Source of the DNA: Chitinophagaceae bacterium BSSC1
GTDB taxonomy: Bacteria > Bacteroidota > Bacteroidia > Chitinophagales > Chitinophagaceae
Direction of reading: 5' to 3'
Assembly: GCA_002256435.1 (NCBI GenBank)
Contig: NKJC01000001.1
Coordinates: forward strand, 806,001 to 870,000
Length of the DNA: 64,000 nt
Under the pieces are notes generated by a model that made no database searches, was not told the origin of the DNA, and saw nothing but the letters and a program-made list of their open reading frames with translations. A program made the position numbers and the translations under genes. Below, piece after piece: positions 25,868 to 34,869 of the stretch (within the stretch, counting starts at the first letter, position 1; each line of letters starts with the position of its first letter).

Positions 25868-26665
25868 TTGGAACAGGTCAAAAATCTTGCATCGCTCACA
25901 GCCTTTTTCAACGAAAAAGTGGACCGTTATAACCGGCCAAGTTTTATTGCTGCTGACCCAATTTGTGTACCTCATTTGTTTAGCAAAAAACAGGATATAG
26001 AAATAGCAGGTTTCTATGCCGCCATCTTTGCTTGGGGCAATAGAACAACCATTATCAATAAGGCCAAGGAATTGATGCAACTCATGGATCTGGCCCCCCA
26101 TGATTTTTGTTTGAACCACCAAGAGACAGATTTGAAAAAAATGTTGGGTTTCAAACACCGAACATTTAATGCCACCGACCTTTTGTATAGCATCAGCTTT
26201 ATGAAGATGCACTATAGCCAACACAAAAGTTTGGAGTCCGCTTTTTTTAACAAGCAGGCGCTGGCAGAAGAGCAGGACAAACGCATTGAAGCTGCACTCA
26301 CTGGGTTTCACCAATACTTTTTCTCTTTAGAAGAAGCACCCAATAGAACCAGAAAACATATTGCAACCCCTTATAAAAATTCTTCCTGCAAAAGATTGAA
26401 TATGTATTTGCGCTGGATGGTGCGCAAAGACAAGCAAGGGGTAGATTTTGGCATTTGGAAAAGCATTTCACCAGCTGATCTCATCTGCCCCATTGACCTA
26501 CACGTAGCAAGGGTGGCCAAACGTTTTCAGTTATTAGATAGAAAACAAACTGACTGGGCCGCAGCCGTAGAACTAACCCAATACTTGCGTACCTTGGATG
26601 CAAAGGACCCAGTAAAATATGATTTTGCCTTATTTGGCTTGGGTGTGATGGAAAAATATGTTTGA
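25868..26665 (+). CDS. TIGR02757 family protein (DUF2400)
   Basis: This 265-residue soluble protein matches the TIGR02757 pattern: PSFIAADPICVPHLFSKKQD near the start, FAAIFAWGNR-like sequence (here AAIFAWGNRTTI), FKHRTFNATDLLY, and KRLNMYLRWMVRKD then ADLICPIDLHVARVAKRF. The conserved RWMVR and DLHVGR-like stretch resembles the helix-hairpin-helix DNA-glycosylase fold, so a nucleic-acid role is possible, though this is inference. The only upstream start in frame is TTG 25868. A 94-residue helical protein follows 14 bases later. Confidence 0.85.
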   Translation: MEQVKNLASLTAFFNEKVDRYNRPSFIAADPICVPHLFSKKQDIEIAGFYAAIFAWGNRTTIINKAKELMQLMDLAPHDFCLNHQETDLKKMLGFKHRTFNATDLLYSISFMKMHYSQHKSLESAFFNKQALAEEQDKRIEAALTGFHQYFFSLEEAPNRTRKHIATPYKNSSCKRLNMYLRWMVRKDKQGVDFGIWKSISPADLICPIDLHVARVAKRFQLLDRKQTDWAAAVELTQYLRTLDAKDPVKYDFALFGLGVMEKYV

Positions 26666-26679
26666 ACAGATTTTAAAGC

Positions 26680-26964
26680 ATGAATAGCATTACTGATTTG
26701 CAAGCCTTAGAAAAAATGAGCATGGATGATTTGATTGCACATATCAATCATCTAATAGCGCATGATTTTTCCAAACTGGTTTACTTGCTCTATGCCGTAG
26801 ACGTACCTGAGAAAAAACTCAAACAATTATTAGCAGAAAATCCAGGAGAGAACGCAGGAAAAATCATTGCCCAATTAATGCTAGAAAGACAGGAACAAAA
26901 ACGCAAAAGCCGTGAACAGTTCCGTCAAGATCCCGCTGATATTCCGGAAGAAGACAGGTGGTAA
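26680..26964 (+). CDS. Small conserved helical protein, unknown function
   Basis: The 94-residue product has no signal peptide. MDDLIAHINHLIAHDFSKLVYLLYAVDVPEKKLKQLL is strongly helical, and the C-terminus is charged (QEQKRKSREQFRQDPADIPEEDRW). I recognise the pattern as a Bacteroidota-specific family without a named function. It follows the TIGR02757 gene 14 bases away and probably shares its transcript. Confidence 0.75.
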   Translation: MNSITDLQALEKMSMDDLIAHINHLIAHDFSKLVYLLYAVDVPEKKLKQLLAENPGENAGKIIAQLMLERQEQKRKSREQFRQDPADIPEEDRW

Positions 26965-26966
26965 TT

Positions 26967-29543
26967 TCAATGAAATAAATTGTCAATTCTTTGAAACAGA
27001 TAACCCTTGCTTTTGAGATAGACAATTAAGCCATCTAAATAATCATAAAATTTGTCCTTTCTTCTAGGATCTGTTCCCACATGAATCAAGAGTATAGTGC
27101 CATTCAAATGATTGGAATTAGTCTCTTCAAATTTTTTCAAATTGCTAATAATCTGCTCACTACTCTTATAAGAATTACCTAGCTCTGGCCAGGTATAATC
27201 TGCATTGGTTCCTGTACCGGAGGTAAAATTAAATAAGGTAATTCCCTTTTCATTACTCCACCTAGCAATATCATCATTCCACCATTCATAGGGAGGAATA
27301 AAAAACTGTTTACTCCCCTCATACACATTTACTTTTCTTACTTCGGCTATATTTTGATTAAAATCATATTGAAACCTAGCGCGTGTAACTAGGGTACTAT
27401 CTCTTTTTGTCCAATCACAATAAAGCAAGTGTTGATCAGAATGTGGACCCATCTGGTGTTTTTGCGCTAACATTTTTATATCCTCTTGAAACAAAGGGTT
27501 TCTGTAAAATCGTCCAGTAAAAAAGAAGGATCCCAAGACATTGTTTTTATCAAGCGCTTTTCTAATGGTAGATAAACCATCTCCATATTCATCGCCCGTA
27601 AACACCAATGAAATAATTGGTGAACTTGTACTTGCTCTTACAATTGCCCCATGTGAATAGGTGAATTGATCCGCTACGGGATTGATCCAAGGCATTCTCT
27701 TGAGATCTGCTATTTCCTTTGAAGATTCATTTGCTTTTGCCGCCAACAAATACACCAAAGAAGCAGTCCCGTCCATGGTGGGTTCATTGGTGCTATAGTC
27801 TCCATAGTCATCGTGGTAAACAGCTAAGTCACTTTGGAATGCTGCGTATTCGTCTTCCTCATTGAGTTTAATACCAATCAGATTTTGATAGATAGAAGTA
27901 TACACCGGACCGTCTACCAAACCACCATCAATGGGATATTTTTTTAAGTGTGTAAAAGCGGAGTGTGGGTCAACAGGTGTATCGCCTTTGGCAGGCAAAC
28001 CATAGACCATACTGGTTCCCCATGGATTACAACCAAATAGCCAGTCAATATTAGCTTGCTCTAATTGCTGATACTTATTATTTTTTGTTTGAGTTCTATA
28101 CCAATAACATTCCATGGCAAAACTTGTGGTCAAATTATTGCTACACCAAGTAAAAGGAACTCCTCTAAAAAACGCATTGTGCATGGCCTTTCTCCAAACC
28201 GCATAAATCTCATTTTCATATAACTGCATGGTTGCAAATGATGTTACAGGTAGCTCGGAGGTTTTGGCCAATTCGTTAACACCTAATTGTATAAAAGGGT
28301 ACCATTGATAATGTCGCATGGTATCATTTCCCATCCAAGTGGAATCAACTGACTTATGCAATTTTTGAAAACTATTTTTTAAGTAATTTCTGTCCTTGGT
28401 AATTTGGTATAACTGCGTCTCTGCCAAAGCCATATCATCCTGCCAATCGTCTTCTTCATAAAAATAAGGTGCACCTCCTGGAGCAGTTTGTGCAACACCT
28501 GGCATTTTTAAACCAATTTCATAGGCAGAAAAACTTTTCTCATAGAGCGTCTTGGCATAGTTAGGATTGCGTTTTTGAAAGAGTTGATAACCCAAAGCAA
28601 AAGCACTGGAAAATTTACCCGCAGTAGAAGCCGCACCTGTTGCACGATTCTTATATTTAAACAAGCCCTGTGGTTTGCCCGTGACAAAATACACAGGGCG
28701 TTCATAACCGCGATTATAAAAACTATCTTCTTTGGGAATGCGCATACTTCTATGATCCCTATCATCGGCCAATTGGTTAAAGAGCCAATCTTTTTTGGGA
28801 TGCATTTTGAGCAACCAATCTAAGCCCCATTTGGCTTCATCTAATACATCGGCCTGGCCATTTTTTCCATCCAATCCATTGGCTTGTTTTATGTCTTTGA
28901 ACTGTTGAGGAAAATCGCGATAAGCAGCTAGCAAATGATAAGTAGCATTGGCCGATGTTGCGGAGTACTGCAAGTAATCACTAGCATCGTGCCAACCACC
29001 ACTAACGTCTATATGGGTGCCATCAGGTACAGGGGCATAAACAGTATAACCGTCATGGGTATGACAACTGTCTTTTAAAAATGGATTAAAGCCACTTCTT
29101 TGTTGACGCATATAACGCAAACAGAAATCAGCCGTTCCATCATAGACCTGATTATTAATGGGAAAAATGGGTGATTGAATATTGCCTGTTTTCAAATAAT
29201 AATTCCCGGAATTGGTAAATGCAGAAAAGTCTAAACGAAAAGTTTGTTGAAAAGGCCCATAAGCGCCAAAAGCCTTTCCCGCTGCTGCGCGATAGACAGT
29301 CTTGTTAGTTTTTGCGTCTACCAATTCAAATTCCTTTAATGCCACAGATTGTTTGCTACACCATACCGCTACTTTGATAGATTTTTGAGGATAGCCCAAT
29401 TGGTTGATCCTGATCCATGTGTTGGGATTGGTTGAAGCTACTATTATAGAAGCCTGACTGCTTTGTGCCAATGCATTAATCATGACTTGTTTGCCCAACA
29501 ATAGGGTTATCAAGGGCAGTAATTTAGAAAGGAACCTTTTCAT
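26967..29543 (-). CDS. GH9 glycoside hydrolase fused to a polysaccharide deacetylase
   Basis: This 858-residue secreted protein contains an N-terminal Ig-like CelD_N domain (about residues 40-130, WIRINQLGYPQKSIKVAVWC) and a GH9 (alpha/alpha)6 barrel. The barrel has GGWHDASDY with the catalytic Asp pair and the acid Glu in YSTNEPTMDGTASLVYLLA. A C-terminal NodB-fold deacetylase runs from about 640 to 858, with HSDQH, PPYEWWNDD and LIHVGTDPRRK. Motif 1 of the deacetylase reads FTGDEYGDG rather than TFDDG. The fusion suggests an N-acetylated substrate such as chitin or an amino-sugar glycan. It converges on the 94-residue gene with a 2-base gap and no clear terminator. Confidence 0.9.
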   Translation of the reverse strand: MKRFLSKLLPLITLLLGKQVMINALAQSSQASIIVASTNPNTWIRINQLGYPQKSIKVAVWCSKQSVALKEFELVDAKTNKTVYRAAAGKAFGAYGPFQQTFRLDFSAFTNSGNYYLKTGNIQSPIFPINNQVYDGTADFCLRYMRQQRSGFNPFLKDSCHTHDGYTVYAPVPDGTHIDVSGGWHDASDYLQYSATSANATYHLLAAYRDFPQQFKDIKQANGLDGKNGQADVLDEAKWGLDWLLKMHPKKDWLFNQLADDRDHRSMRIPKEDSFYNRGYERPVYFVTGKPQGLFKYKNRATGAASTAGKFSSAFALGYQLFQKRNPNYAKTLYEKSFSAYEIGLKMPGVAQTAPGGAPYFYEEDDWQDDMALAETQLYQITKDRNYLKNSFQKLHKSVDSTWMGNDTMRHYQWYPFIQLGVNELAKTSELPVTSFATMQLYENEIYAVWRKAMHNAFFRGVPFTWCSNNLTTSFAMECYWYRTQTKNNKYQQLEQANIDWLFGCNPWGTSMVYGLPAKGDTPVDPHSAFTHLKKYPIDGGLVDGPVYTSIYQNLIGIKLNEEDEYAAFQSDLAVYHDDYGDYSTNEPTMDGTASLVYLLAAKANESSKEIADLKRMPWINPVADQFTYSHGAIVRASTSSPIISLVFTGDEYGDGLSTIRKALDKNNVLGSFFFTGRFYRNPLFQEDIKMLAQKHQMGPHSDQHLLYCDWTKRDSTLVTRARFQYDFNQNIAEVRKVNVYEGSKQFFIPPYEWWNDDIARWSNEKGITLFNFTSGTGTNADYTWPELGNSYKSSEQIISNLKKFEETNSNHLNGTILLIHVGTDPRRKDKFYDYLDGLIVYLKSKGYLFQRIDNLFH

Positions 29544-29604
29544 AGATTAAATGTACCAATTAGCAGCGCATTTTCCGCTATTTTCGCCTTTCAAAACAAC
29601 CAGT

Positions 29605-30612
29605 ATGAAGCTTGTCTCTTATATGGCCGATGGCCGCGATCAATTGGCATTTTTAGTAGAAGGATATTTGTATGATTGTGACTTGATGCACCCAGAATTA
29701 CCCAATAGCATGAATATGTTTTTGCATTATTGGGAAGATATGTTTCCTATTGCTCAACAAGTTGATACAGCTATTAAGTCTGGAAAGATTAGCACAGACA
29801 GGGGCATTGCTATAGAAGGTCAGGATGTATTGGCGCCCGTTCCTTTTCCCACTTCTTGCAGAGATGGTTATGCATTTAGACAACACGTGGCTGCTGCTAG
29901 AAGAAACCGCAAAGTAGACATGATTGCAGAGTTTGACCAATACCCCATTTTTTATTTTACCAATCACCATAGCATTCAAGGACCTGGGCCCATTAAATGC
30001 ATGCCAGACCATTTTGAAAAATTGGATTTTGAATTAGAAGTAGCCATTGTGGTCTGCAAATCCGGAAGAAACATACCTGCAGAAGAAGCTGATAGTTATA
30101 TTGGTGGACTCATGATCATGAATGACATGAGTGCAAGGCGTTTGCAGATGGAAGAAATGTTGCTCAATCTAGGACCCGCTAAGGGCAAGGATTTTGCTAC
30201 CTGCATTGGACCAGCACTAATAACCTTGGATGAGTTAGAACAATATGAAGTGCCTGCCAAAGAAGGCCATGTTGGAAAAAACTGGAATCTTTCCATGACT
30301 TGCAAAGTCAATGGGGTACAAGTGAGTGAAGGCAATGTGAGTCAGATGGATTGGACCTTTGCAGAGATCCTGGAACGCTGTGCCTATGGTGTTGATCTAC
30401 AACCTGGCGATGTTATTGGAAGCGGCACTGTTGGAACAGGCTGTTTTTTAGAACTCAATGGTACTGGCAAATTGAATAACCCAGACTACCAAGAACAGTG
30501 GTTGCAAGATGGCGATGTGGTTGAAATGGAAATTGAAGGTCTTGGAAAATTGGTGAACCAAATTGAAAAAGAGGATTCTGATTTTTCTATTCTAGCACGC
30601 AAAAAAATCTAA
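29605..30612 (+). CDS. Fumarylacetoacetate hydrolase family protein
   Basis: The 335-residue product has an FAH C-terminal domain with metal ligands in DFELEVAIVV (E, E) and LMIMNDMSARRLQ (D), plus GKDFATCIGPALI and SGTVGTGCFLEL near the end. The family breaks C-C bonds in fumarylacetoacetate or decarboxylates keto-acids. The typical N-terminal FAH portion is present too. ATG 29605 starts the conserved KLVSYMADG. The flavin-reductase-like gene follows three bases later, a pairing I have seen for aromatic or keto-acid catabolism, but the substrate is not visible. Confidence 0.85.
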   Translation: MKLVSYMADGRDQLAFLVEGYLYDCDLMHPELPNSMNMFLHYWEDMFPIAQQVDTAIKSGKISTDRGIAIEGQDVLAPVPFPTSCRDGYAFRQHVAAARRNRKVDMIAEFDQYPIFYFTNHHSIQGPGPIKCMPDHFEKLDFELEVAIVVCKSGRNIPAEEADSYIGGLMIMNDMSARRLQMEEMLLNLGPAKGKDFATCIGPALITLDELEQYEVPAKEGHVGKNWNLSMTCKVNGVQVSEGNVSQMDWTFAEILERCAYGVDLQPGDVIGSGTVGTGCFLELNGTGKLNNPDYQEQWLQDGDVVEMEIEGLGKLVNQIEKEDSDFSILARKKI

Positions 30613-30615
30613 GCC

Positions 30616-31503
30616 ATGCGCATCAATTTTAGTGAACTCAACACCATGGAAAAACAGCAATGGTTGCAAAGCGCCATTGCCCCCAGACCCATTTGTTTTG
30701 CTAGCACCATTGATGCGGCAGGCAATCAGAATTTAGCGCCCTTTAGTTTTTTTAACCTCTTCTCTTCTAACCCACCCGTGGTTGTATTCTCTCCTTCAAG
30801 AAGGGGCAGGGACAATACGCTAAAACACACATTAGAAAATGTGTTGGAAGTACCTGAAGTGGTGATTAATATGGTAGACTTTGACATGGTACAACAAATG
30901 AGTTTGGCCAGTTGTGAGTTTCCAAAAGGGGTAGATGAGTTTGTGAAAGCAGGATTTACTAAAACAGCTGCAAGCATTGTAAAACCAGCCATGGTAGCAG
31001 AAGCCAAGATTCAATTAGAATGCAAAGTGCTAGAAGTAAAAAGTTTGGGAGAGCAAGCAGGAGCAGGACAATTAGTGATTGCAGAAGTGCTTTGTATGCA
31101 CGTGGCCGATGCAGTGATTGGAAGTAACGGAAAAATAGACCAGCACTTATTGCATTTGGTAGCCAGACTGGGCGGAGATTGGTATTGCAAAGTGGAACCA
31201 GGCAATATGTTTCAAGTAAACAAACCCAATACACAATTGGGTATTGGTATAGATAGTTTACCAGAAGGAATTCGTAAAAGCAATATTCTTACTGGCAATC
31301 ATTTGGGATTACTGGGAAATGTGCATGATTTGCCAGAAGTGAATCCAGCTTTTGAAGACGAGCGCTTAAAAAGCATTATCCAATACTATAGCGTGAATCC
31401 ACACGAGATGGAAAAAGAATTACACCACTATGCAGCGGAGCTTTTGAATTGCAACCATGTTGATGCCGCTTGGCAAGTGCTATTGGCTATGGAAAATGTT
31501 TAA
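30616..31503 (+). CDS. Flavin reductase-like FMN-binding split-barrel protein
   Basis: The 295-residue product has AIAPRPICFASTIDAAGNQNLAPFSFFNLFSSNPPVVVFSPSRRGRDNTLKHT, the FMN-binding split-barrel signature of flavin reductases. The second half has HLVARLGGDWYCKV, and its C-terminal region lacks obvious motifs. It probably reduces or binds FMN for a partner oxygenase or hydrolase; the adjacent FAH gene is the likeliest partner. It converges, with one base between, on the SDR gene. Confidence 0.82.
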   Translation: MRINFSELNTMEKQQWLQSAIAPRPICFASTIDAAGNQNLAPFSFFNLFSSNPPVVVFSPSRRGRDNTLKHTLENVLEVPEVVINMVDFDMVQQMSLASCEFPKGVDEFVKAGFTKTAASIVKPAMVAEAKIQLECKVLEVKSLGEQAGAGQLVIAEVLCMHVADAVIGSNGKIDQHLLHLVARLGGDWYCKVEPGNMFQVNKPNTQLGIGIDSLPEGIRKSNILTGNHLGLLGNVHDLPEVNPAFEDERLKSIIQYYSVNPHEMEKELHHYAAELLNCNHVDAAWQVLLAMENV

Positions 31504-31504
31504 A

Positions 31505-32209
31505 TTATAAATCTCCCAACTGAGGGCGCATAATAATATCTTCTACTACTGCCTGCGGCGATAGGCTTGCTGCAGCAACCATCATCTTGGCAATATCATT
31601 TGTTTCCATGATGCGTGTAGGATCAATTTCAAACCCATCCCAACTGGCACTCAAGGTAGCACCAGGACAAACTGCTGTTACTTTTACAGCATGGGGTTTC
31701 ATTTCTTCACGCAAGTTTTTGCTAAAACCCAACATGGCAAATTTGCTAATACTATAAGCACCCCCATTGGCATAGGCTTGCAAAGAAGCAATGGAACAAA
31801 TATTAAACACATGACCCTTTTTGGCTTCCATCATGGTTGGCAAAATAGCGCGTGTTAAATGGTATGCACTATACAAATTCACCTGCATCATTTGTTCTAA
31901 TAAACCCTCTGCTTCATTATATACAGAACCTGGCTGAAACTGTCCCGCATTATTGACCAAGATATCGGGCTTGCCATATTGCAAGCACCAGGCTGCAAAA
32001 GCATCCAGCTCCTCCCTCACAGCAAGATCTGCGGCTTTGGCCTTGATCACTGCATTTGGGTATTGTTCCATTACCGTTGCCACCAGCGCATACAAATCCA
32101 CTTCACTCCTACTACAAACCAATAATTGGTGCCCTTCTTTGGCAAATGCTTCCACAATGGCTTTTCCAATTCCTTTTGATGCTCCTGTTACAATAATATT
32201 CATGGTCAT
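31505..32209 (-). CDS. Short-chain dehydrogenase/reductase
   Basis: This 234-residue classical SDR has an N-terminal NAD(P) motif TGASKGIGKAI, NNAGQFQPG in the middle, and the catalytic Ser/Tyr/Lys set in ICSIASLQAYANGGAYSISKFAML (YxxxK = YSISK). It ends near QLGDL. It is cytoplasmic with no signal peptide. The substrate is unknown. It is encoded between the FAH/flavin reductase pair and yjjG, which it does not resemble functionally. Confidence 0.88.
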   Translation of the reverse strand: MTMNIIVTGASKGIGKAIVEAFAKEGHQLLVCSRSEVDLYALVATVMEQYPNAVIKAKAADLAVREELDAFAAWCLQYGKPDILVNNAGQFQPGSVYNEAEGLLEQMMQVNLYSAYHLTRAILPTMMEAKKGHVFNICSIASLQAYANGGAYSISKFAMLGFSKNLREEMKPHAVKVTAVCPGATLSASWDGFEIDPTRIMETNDIAKMMVAAASLSPQAVVEDIIMRPQLGDL

Positions 32210-32295
32210 TAATTCTATATGCTAAGTTCCAACATTTTATTGAACCAATTGGTTCATAGAAAAGCTAGTTTTAGTTTTAGTCCGTATTTTGCGGC

Positions 32296-32991
32296 ATGCA
32301 ATACCGTCACTTGTTTTTTGACCTTGACCATACTTTGTGGGATTTTGAAACCAATGCCAAGGAAACATTAGAAGATATTTATCATGCCAACCAATTAGCC
32401 GAGCGTGGCGTGAGCGATTTTGAAGTCTTTTTTAAACACTATAGCTATCACAATGAAAGATTATGGGATAGGTATACCAAGGGTTTTATTAAACAAGAAG
32501 AACTTAGATGGAAAAGAATGTGGCTTTCTTTGTTGGAATTTAAGATTGCAGACGAGCCCTTATCAAGAAAATTGGCTGTGCAGTTTTTAGAAGGGCTACC
32601 CAATAAAAAAAGACTCTTTCCTTATACCATTGAAATTTTAGAATACCTAAAAGCCAAGGGTTATCATATGCACTTGGTGACCAATGGTTTTGAAAATGTA
32701 CAACACAATAAGATCAGGGAAAGTGGTATGAGCGGCTATTTTCAACAAGTGATTACTTCTGAAGCCAGCAATAGTCTCAAGCCTAATAAAGAGATTTTTG
32801 ATTATGCCTTATCAAAAGCAGGTGCCAAATTGGAAGAAAGCATCATGATTGGAGACAACCAAGACGCGGATATCAAGGGGGGTATGGACGCTGGGCTGGA
32901 CACCATTTTTGTAAACCATTTGAAAGTAGTGCCCAAGATCAAAGCCACGTATACCATTGAACATTTACAAGAATTAGAAAACATCTTTTAA
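32296..32991 (+). CDS. yjjG: YjjG-type noncanonical pyrimidine nucleotide phosphatase (HAD)
   Basis: The 231-residue HAD-superfamily protein has FFDLDHTLWDFETNA (motif I: nucleophile Asp and general-acid Asp) and the four-helix cap. LVTNGFENVQ (motif II Thr), KPNKEIFDYAL (motif III Lys) and IGDNQDADIKGGMDAG (motif IV) follow. This matches YjjG, which removes phosphate from damaged or unusual pyrimidine nucleotides. A strong palindromic terminator sits four bases behind it, between it and the small Cys-rich gene on the other strand. Confidence 0.88.
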   Translation: MQYRHLFFDLDHTLWDFETNAKETLEDIYHANQLAERGVSDFEVFFKHYSYHNERLWDRYTKGFIKQEELRWKRMWLSLLEFKIADEPLSRKLAVQFLEGLPNKKRLFPYTIEILEYLKAKGYHMHLVTNGFENVQHNKIRESGMSGYFQQVITSEASNSLKPNKEIFDYALSKAGAKLEESIMIGDNQDADIKGGMDAGLDTIFVNHLKVVPKIKATYTIEHLQELENIF

Positions 32992-32995
32992 TAAA

Positions 32996-33019
32996 AAAAG
33001 CCTCCAATTGGAGGCTTTT
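32996..33019. terminator. Perfect palindromic terminator
   Basis: AAAAGCCTCCAA is followed directly by its reverse complement, with A- and T-runs on the flanks, so it works on both strands between converging genes. Confidence 0.85.
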
Positions 33020-33037
33020 AAATGTTATGAACAACTA

Positions 33038-33229
33038 CTATGCTTTTGGCTTTGGAGTTGTTTTTACGGTTGCTGTTTTTGTTTCTTTTTTGCAACACTC
33101 TTTGCCATTTCCTTTGGCGTCTTTCTTACATTCTTTACCATCACATTTCTTTCCTTTTTCGCAGAAATTAGCGTTGGCTACACCAACAAATAAAAAAGCG
33201 GCAGTTGCTAGTACAAGTAGTTTTTTCAT
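33038..33229 (-). CDS. Small secreted Lys/Cys-rich protein
   Basis: This 63-residue product has a signal peptide (KKLLVLATAAFLFVGVANA). The mature part is dominated by Lys and Cys: NFCEKGKKCDGKECKK and GKECCKK, with a Thr/Pro/Lys tail. The five Cys residues in about 25 positions could form disulfides or bind a metal. I do not recognise a family. It lies behind the terminator and is the last gene before psd on this strand. Confidence 0.65.
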   Translation of the reverse strand: MKKLLVLATAAFLFVGVANANFCEKGKKCDGKECKKDAKGNGKECCKKETKTATVKTTPKPKA

Positions 33230-33279
33230 ATGTCTTTGTTTTATGATTGTGAATATACGTAAATCAATATCAAAAACTG

Positions 33280-33936
33280 TTACCAGGATGCTAAAACAGT
33301 CACCCCGCCTTTTACTACCTGATTCAACTCTACGTTGATTTTGGCGTTCAAAGGCAAAAGCAAGTCTACGCGGCTGCCAAACTTGATAAAACCGTATTCT
33401 TCGGTTTGTTTTACTTTCTGCCCAACTTTGGTATAGTTACAAATCCGCTTTGCCAAAGCACCAGCAATTTGTTTGTACAAGATTTCTCCGTGTGGGTTTT
33501 TTACTACTACGCTCCAACGCTCATTCTCAGTTGAAGACTTTGGATGCCAGGCCACCAAGTACTTACCCTTATGGTATTGGTTATAAACTACTTCTCCATC
33601 AACAGGATTGCGGTTTACGTGTACATTGGCTGGGCTCATAAACACGCTCAACTGAATCCTGCGATCTTTAAAATATTCAACATCGGTTACTTCTTCAATC
33701 ACCACCACTTTACCATCTGCTGGGCAGATGATTTGGTTGGGGTTAATAGTATGAACCCGATTGGGCATTCTGAAAAAAGAAACCAAGAACAGGAATACAG
33801 CCAGTGTTAGAAAAAATATCAAAATGGCTACCCAAGGTAGGCTAGCACTTAAAAATGTAAAAGATGCAAGGTTAATTCCACCAAATACCAAGGCAGCAAT
33901 GCCAATGGTCTGATATCCTTCTCTGTGTATGGTCAT
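33280..33936 (-). CDS. psd: Phosphatidylserine decarboxylase (short, PSD-A type)
   Basis: The 218-residue protein has two N-terminal membrane segments, CPADGKVVVIEE, FMSPANVHVNRNPVDG (His) and AWHPKSSTENER. The self-cleavage site in GFIKFGSRVDL has the Gly-Ser dyad; autocleavage at Ser gives the pyruvoyl group. It makes phosphatidylethanolamine from phosphatidylserine at the inner membrane. It lies 32 bases after cdsA, giving a phospholipid unit (cdsA-psd). Bacterial PSDs of this short class are common in Bacteroidota. Confidence 0.92.
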   Translation of the reverse strand: MTIHREGYQTIGIAALVFGGINLASFTFLSASLPWVAILIFFLTLAVFLFLVSFFRMPNRVHTINPNQIICPADGKVVVIEEVTDVEYFKDRRIQLSVFMSPANVHVNRNPVDGEVVYNQYHKGKYLVAWHPKSSTENERWSVVVKNPHGEILYKQIAGALAKRICNYTKVGQKVKQTEEYGFIKFGSRVDLLLPLNAKINVELNQVVKGGVTVLASW

Positions 33937-33968
33937 GTTTCAATTATTGAGGGGCAAATGTAATTGAT

Positions 33969-34838
33969 TTATAAAAACAGGTCGGCAAAGATCCAAACAT
34001 AAGGTGTTGCCAACAAAAGGGAATCAAATCGGTCAAGAAAACCACCATGTCCTGGCATCATTTGGCCACTGTCTTTTACACCTGCCATACGTTTTAGTTT
34101 ACTCTCTAATAAATCGCCCAGCGTACCAATCACTGATGCTAAAAAAGAAATGAAAATCAAAGGTCTAAAGGGCAGATCAAATAGTCCATGACCACCATAA
34201 CTCACCACCATCACGGCCAAGATAATCCCGCCAATAGTGCCTTCCCAGGTTTTGTTGGGTGAGATACTTGATAAGGAAGTTCTGCCAAAAATTGACCCCA
34301 TGATATAGGCCATGGTGTCATTGATCCAAATAGAAGCAATTAGAATAACGGGCAAAATCCATCCTAGATCGGCCTGAAAACCTGGGGTGATTCTGCCACG
34401 TAGTTTAATCATTAAGGCCCAAGCCAAAGAAATATATAAGAATCCTGCCACCAAGCTTAGCATACTGTCAAGACTAAGTTTTTTAGAAGATAATAATCCT
34501 GCCAAAAGGGTCAATGCGCCAATGACCAAAATGAGGTACCATCCCAAATCATGTAAGTTCCAATTTGCCCATAATGGGTAAGACAAAGGACTACTCATCC
34601 AAAACATAAATGCTACGCCTAATGCCATGACCAAATAGCGCAGATAAACAGGTACTTGCTGAAATTTGGGATCAATCTTATCCATCAATTTGTAGAACTC
34701 CCACCAGCAACCAATATGTATGATCAAGAATAGTGTTAAGAAACTCCATTGATTCCACAGCAATCCCGCCAACATAATGGCCACAAAAAATACAGCACTT
34801 AGTGCCCTTGTTTTAAATGTTGTAATATTGAAAGCCAT
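33969..34838 (-). CDS. cdsA: Phosphatidate cytidylyltransferase (CDP-diglyceride synthase)
   Basis: The 289-residue membrane protein with about eight hydrophobic segments ends in the CdsA signature: SPNKTWEGTIGGI plus DLLESKLKRMAGVKDSGQMMPGHGGFLDRFDSLL (the conserved HGGxLDRxDS stretch). It makes CDP-diacylglycerol for phospholipid synthesis. It follows a small DUF2007 protein by 31 bases and precedes psd by 32, and all are on one strand with a CPBP protease gene first. Confidence 0.95.
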   Translation of the reverse strand: MAFNITTFKTRALSAVFFVAIMLAGLLWNQWSFLTLFLIIHIGCWWEFYKLMDKIDPKFQQVPVYLRYLVMALGVAFMFWMSSPLSYPLWANWNLHDLGWYLILVIGALTLLAGLLSSKKLSLDSMLSLVAGFLYISLAWALMIKLRGRITPGFQADLGWILPVILIASIWINDTMAYIMGSIFGRTSLSSISPNKTWEGTIGGIILAVMVVSYGGHGLFDLPFRPLIFISFLASVIGTLGDLLESKLKRMAGVKDSGQMMPGHGGFLDRFDSLLLATPYVWIFADLFL

Positions 34839-34869
34839 GATTGAAAATCTAATGGTTAGAAATGGGCAG

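Noticed and set aside
25796..26314. A 172-residue minus-strand ORF opposite the TIGR02757 gene
   Set aside because: It overlaps a well supported plus-strand gene and has no recognisable domain or promoter.
31505..32209. Linking the SDR to the FAH/flavin reductase pair as one pathway
   Set aside because: It is encoded on the other strand and converges on them, so no operon supports it.
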